NCBI RefSeq assembly: GCF_025698545.1
Contig: NC_068570.1
Coordinates: 57,369,924-57,433,923 of the forward strand
Direction: 5' to 3'
DNA: 64,000 nucleotides
DNA from: Gossypium raimondii
Lineage: Eukaryota; Streptophyta; Magnoliopsida; Malvales; Malvaceae
Shown: positions 62,001 to 64,000 of the stretch, piece by piece
Layout: each line of letters begins with the position of its first letter
How positions within the stretch are numbered: the first letter of the stretch is position 1
Program-made: the position numbers and the translations under genes
The notes under the pieces: model-generated
Database searches by the model: none
What the model was told of the DNA's origin: nothing
The model's input: the letters and a program-made list of their open reading frames with translations, nothing else

Positions 62001-64000
62001 TTCAGAATCAAATTCTGTTGAGGATATGTCTTCGGACCTTCTTGAAGGATTTGAGCATTTTGGAAAGCATTTGAATCTTCCAAAAGAGGATATGGTCGAC
62101 CCTAAAATTGGTTAGTATAATAATGATACTGAACTTTTATGCATTTCCCAATCAGCATGGCTCAGAAGATCTGCATGACACTTGCATAAGGTTTGTTAAT
62201 TGTTCAATTATGAAGTAATTGTCAAAAAAGTGGAGTCCCATTTATATTTAAAGTTCTTGGACACAAATTGGCAAAGATCAAAACTAAAACTGTCTACTGG
62301 AACATCACAACTTGAAAAAATTCCTAGTTGGAAGGCCTTGTTGACTCCAAATCTCTTTCCTGGAGTTGTCCTCTCTTTCAATCATGCCATTAATGATTCC
62401 CCTCTTGGTATAGGACGTTTTATGAAGAGAAACAGGTAGGAAAACTATGTGTATCAGATGCCTATTCTCTTGGTTTCTTGATATCTACTTATAAGGTAAC
62501 CCACAGTAGCTAGCCTAGTGGTCAGCTTTGTCATTTCAGATTCAGTAAACCATGAAGGAATCATTCAAAGGGATTTAGCTATAACTGATTGATTTGAGGA
62601 ATGTTCCCTTGGAAAGATTTCCTGCTTCAATTCAAAGGTGAGAGGAGAGAAATGTAGGACAGCTTTGGTAGGATTTGATAGGACGGGACGCATGTTTATT
62701 GTTGAATTATACTTAGTAATACTAAAGAAAAACAGTAAAAAATGGATAAAGAAAAGAAACGACTCATAAGCTTCAAATCTACAGTTCTTTGATTGTATCA
62801 GACAAACAATAAAATGGAATAAGAACCTAAGCATCATATGCTGGGTTCCTTAGGAGTCACCTAACATTGATTGTATCGCACAACTCACAGTATCATGATG
62901 CTGAAAAAAGGTTCAAAATAATCTGTCTTCCCAAAGAAACAGAACTAGAACTCTTATTCTTAGTAGATCTTAAGATACTTTAATATCAAATAGAAAATTG
63001 ACAAGCTTGACTTAAACCAAAACCTAGTTGAATAAGGAGAACCAAACTAAAATACTAATCCATAATTTTAATGTGAAGTAACAAATACAATCCTAGATGT
63101 ATAGAATATATTAGAATTAAGGTCATAAATACAACCTAGTAACAAGAAAAATCTCATGTAAGTTAATCCCTAAATTCTACTTAGCATCTCCATCATGTGT
63201 CTTTCTGAAATCTGCTTCTATGGCTCCATTGCAGTTGCCTAAAACTATATTGAATCTTTTGGTTTTGTTTGATTCCAAATATAGCTCAAGGAGCAGTTAT
63301 GGTTGGTACTTTGACTTTATTCACTATCCCCCAGTCTGACATGGAAAAAGACGTAAAGAAAGAAATAATGGGATAGAAATAAAGTGGTTCTTAGCCTAAA
63401 CTGGAGATTATCTTTGTTTTGTTTGTATTTCAGCCAAGGAAAGAAATCAGATGACTTTAAAATAATACAATTTTATATCCTTGTTTTTCATTGAAGTTTA
63501 GGGATGTATTTGTAAAATTATACCAAATTTTATTAGTTAGTTTCCTTTATCTCCTAACCCATCTAAATTGAGTAGATCTATGATTACAGTAGTTTGGAGA
63601 GGAATGTATGCATCACGATTTTTGGGCTACTTTTACACCTCTTTCCACTCTTGATTTTTCTACCTCAACAAGTTCAACATTTCACTTTGTTTCCCTCTTT
63701 TTTATTTTATTCAAAGGTGATGCTTTTCTTTCAAATGCACCCTTTTCTGTAGCTAAACATATTTCATATAATTATAAATTCTAAATCGATTCTATACTTT
63801 TCTTTTTTTCCCTTCTGTTGATTTGTCTAGGATAAATGTGCTATTTTCATCTTTTGATTTACTTTCATTGAGTTTCAGATGGTGTAAAAGGCTCTAAGGG
63901 TACATTGATGTCTCGATGGAAATCTGCCGTGAATAACGTAGCCAAACAGGTCTCACAGGTGTGTGTATCTCTTTGTACGTATAGGTGTTTCAGCTTAAAC
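59064..64000 (+). CDS. TEX2-like SMP/DUF2404 membrane protein (3' end beyond the window)
   Basis: Five exons are visible: 59064-59255, 59368-59579, 60561-61221, 61768-62110 and 63879-63958, then a GT donor; the gene continues past the window. The product so far is about 496 aa. The family (animal TEX2, plant 'putative integral membrane protein conserved region DUF2404') carries a lipid-binding SMP domain and is thought to act at ER contact sites. Seen: an N-terminal membrane span (about 4-31, WFLVGFVAGICAILSFEVLV), a PH-like region (GYLTLSNSDSSCTIIPLKGC, IIYLYLDTAWEKESWCKGLR, NWFTKLNVDFQAYM), a Ser/Lys-rich linker, and the start of the SMP block (LLISRIFFDIKG, NYIGEVVCTNIDTGNLPPYI, VDMEYSGGALLGVETRLEVR). 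All phases close (0, 2, 0, 1, 0). Intron 4 (1.77 kb) contains an open stretch around 62200-62439 that I take as chance or a repeat. Confidence 0.85.

Noticed and set aside
62200..62439. Open frame of 79 codons in intron 4 of the TEX2-like gene (contains SFNHAINDSPLG)
   Set aside because: Exon 4 to exon 5 joins in frame without it, the sequence does not resemble the SMP domain, and flanking splice sites are not convincing. It could be a repeat fragment.

Overview
This is plant nuclear DNA from a eudicot. Six multi-exon, spliceosomal genes sit in a very AT-rich background with many short non-autonomous transposons. The repeat style (GGTAAA-type foldback elements, hAT MITEs with GGGTCGGGC-type arms, 'TGATGTCGCGACA'-like LTR debris) is what I would expect in Malvaceae, possibly Gossypium. 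That placement is inference. Exon boundaries were derived by hand from splice signals, reading-frame continuity and remembered Arabidopsis homologues; every complete model closes in frame.

Layout. 1-2783: degenerate intergenic repeats. 2784-6066 (+): TGD4, an ER-to-chloroplast lipid transfer factor, with a 375-bp inverted-repeat element in intron 1. 6067-17422: about 11 kb of intergenic DNA holding a dense set of MITEs, SINE-like units, simple repeats and one nested insertion. 17423-23329 (+): a CIPK1-type calcium-signalling kinase with 12 coding exons and at least six MITEs or MITE fragments in its introns. 23330-31095: intergenic, with a recent 374-bp tandem duplication. 31096-39760 (+): an endosomal Na+(K+)/H+ antiporter of the NHX5/NHX6 type with 22 exons, three of whose introns carry U12-type signals (two AT-AC, one GT-AG). 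39761-44781: intergenic, with an RNase H-like remnant. 44782-54314 (-): an ASHH3/ASHH4-type SET-domain histone methyltransferase with 12 coding exons and a fourth U12-type intron. 56396-57397 (+): a Vma12-like V-ATPase assembly factor. 59064 to the window end (+): a TEX2/SMP-type (DUF2404) membrane protein, cut off at its 3' end.

The most interesting locus is the 4.6-kb intron 10 of the methyltransferase gene. It holds Ty1-copia gag debris and a complete 1,521-bp Pack-MULE (46861-48381): inverted arms of about 320 bp, a perfect 9-bp target-site duplication, and a captured, broken 3' end of a lipoxygenase gene whose iron-ligand His region is deleted. The 5' end of the same host gene (first coding exon plus adjoining intron) is also copied as an inverted duplication 1.3 kb away, just upstream of the Vma12-like gene.

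The genes do not form an operon-like unit. They are independent housekeeping or signalling genes: lipid transfer (TGD4, TEX2-like), ion homeostasis and organelle acidification (NHX6, Vma12-like), Ca2+ signalling (CIPK1) and chromatin (ASHH3-like). I see no tRNA or rRNA genes, CRISPR arrays or organellar inserts.
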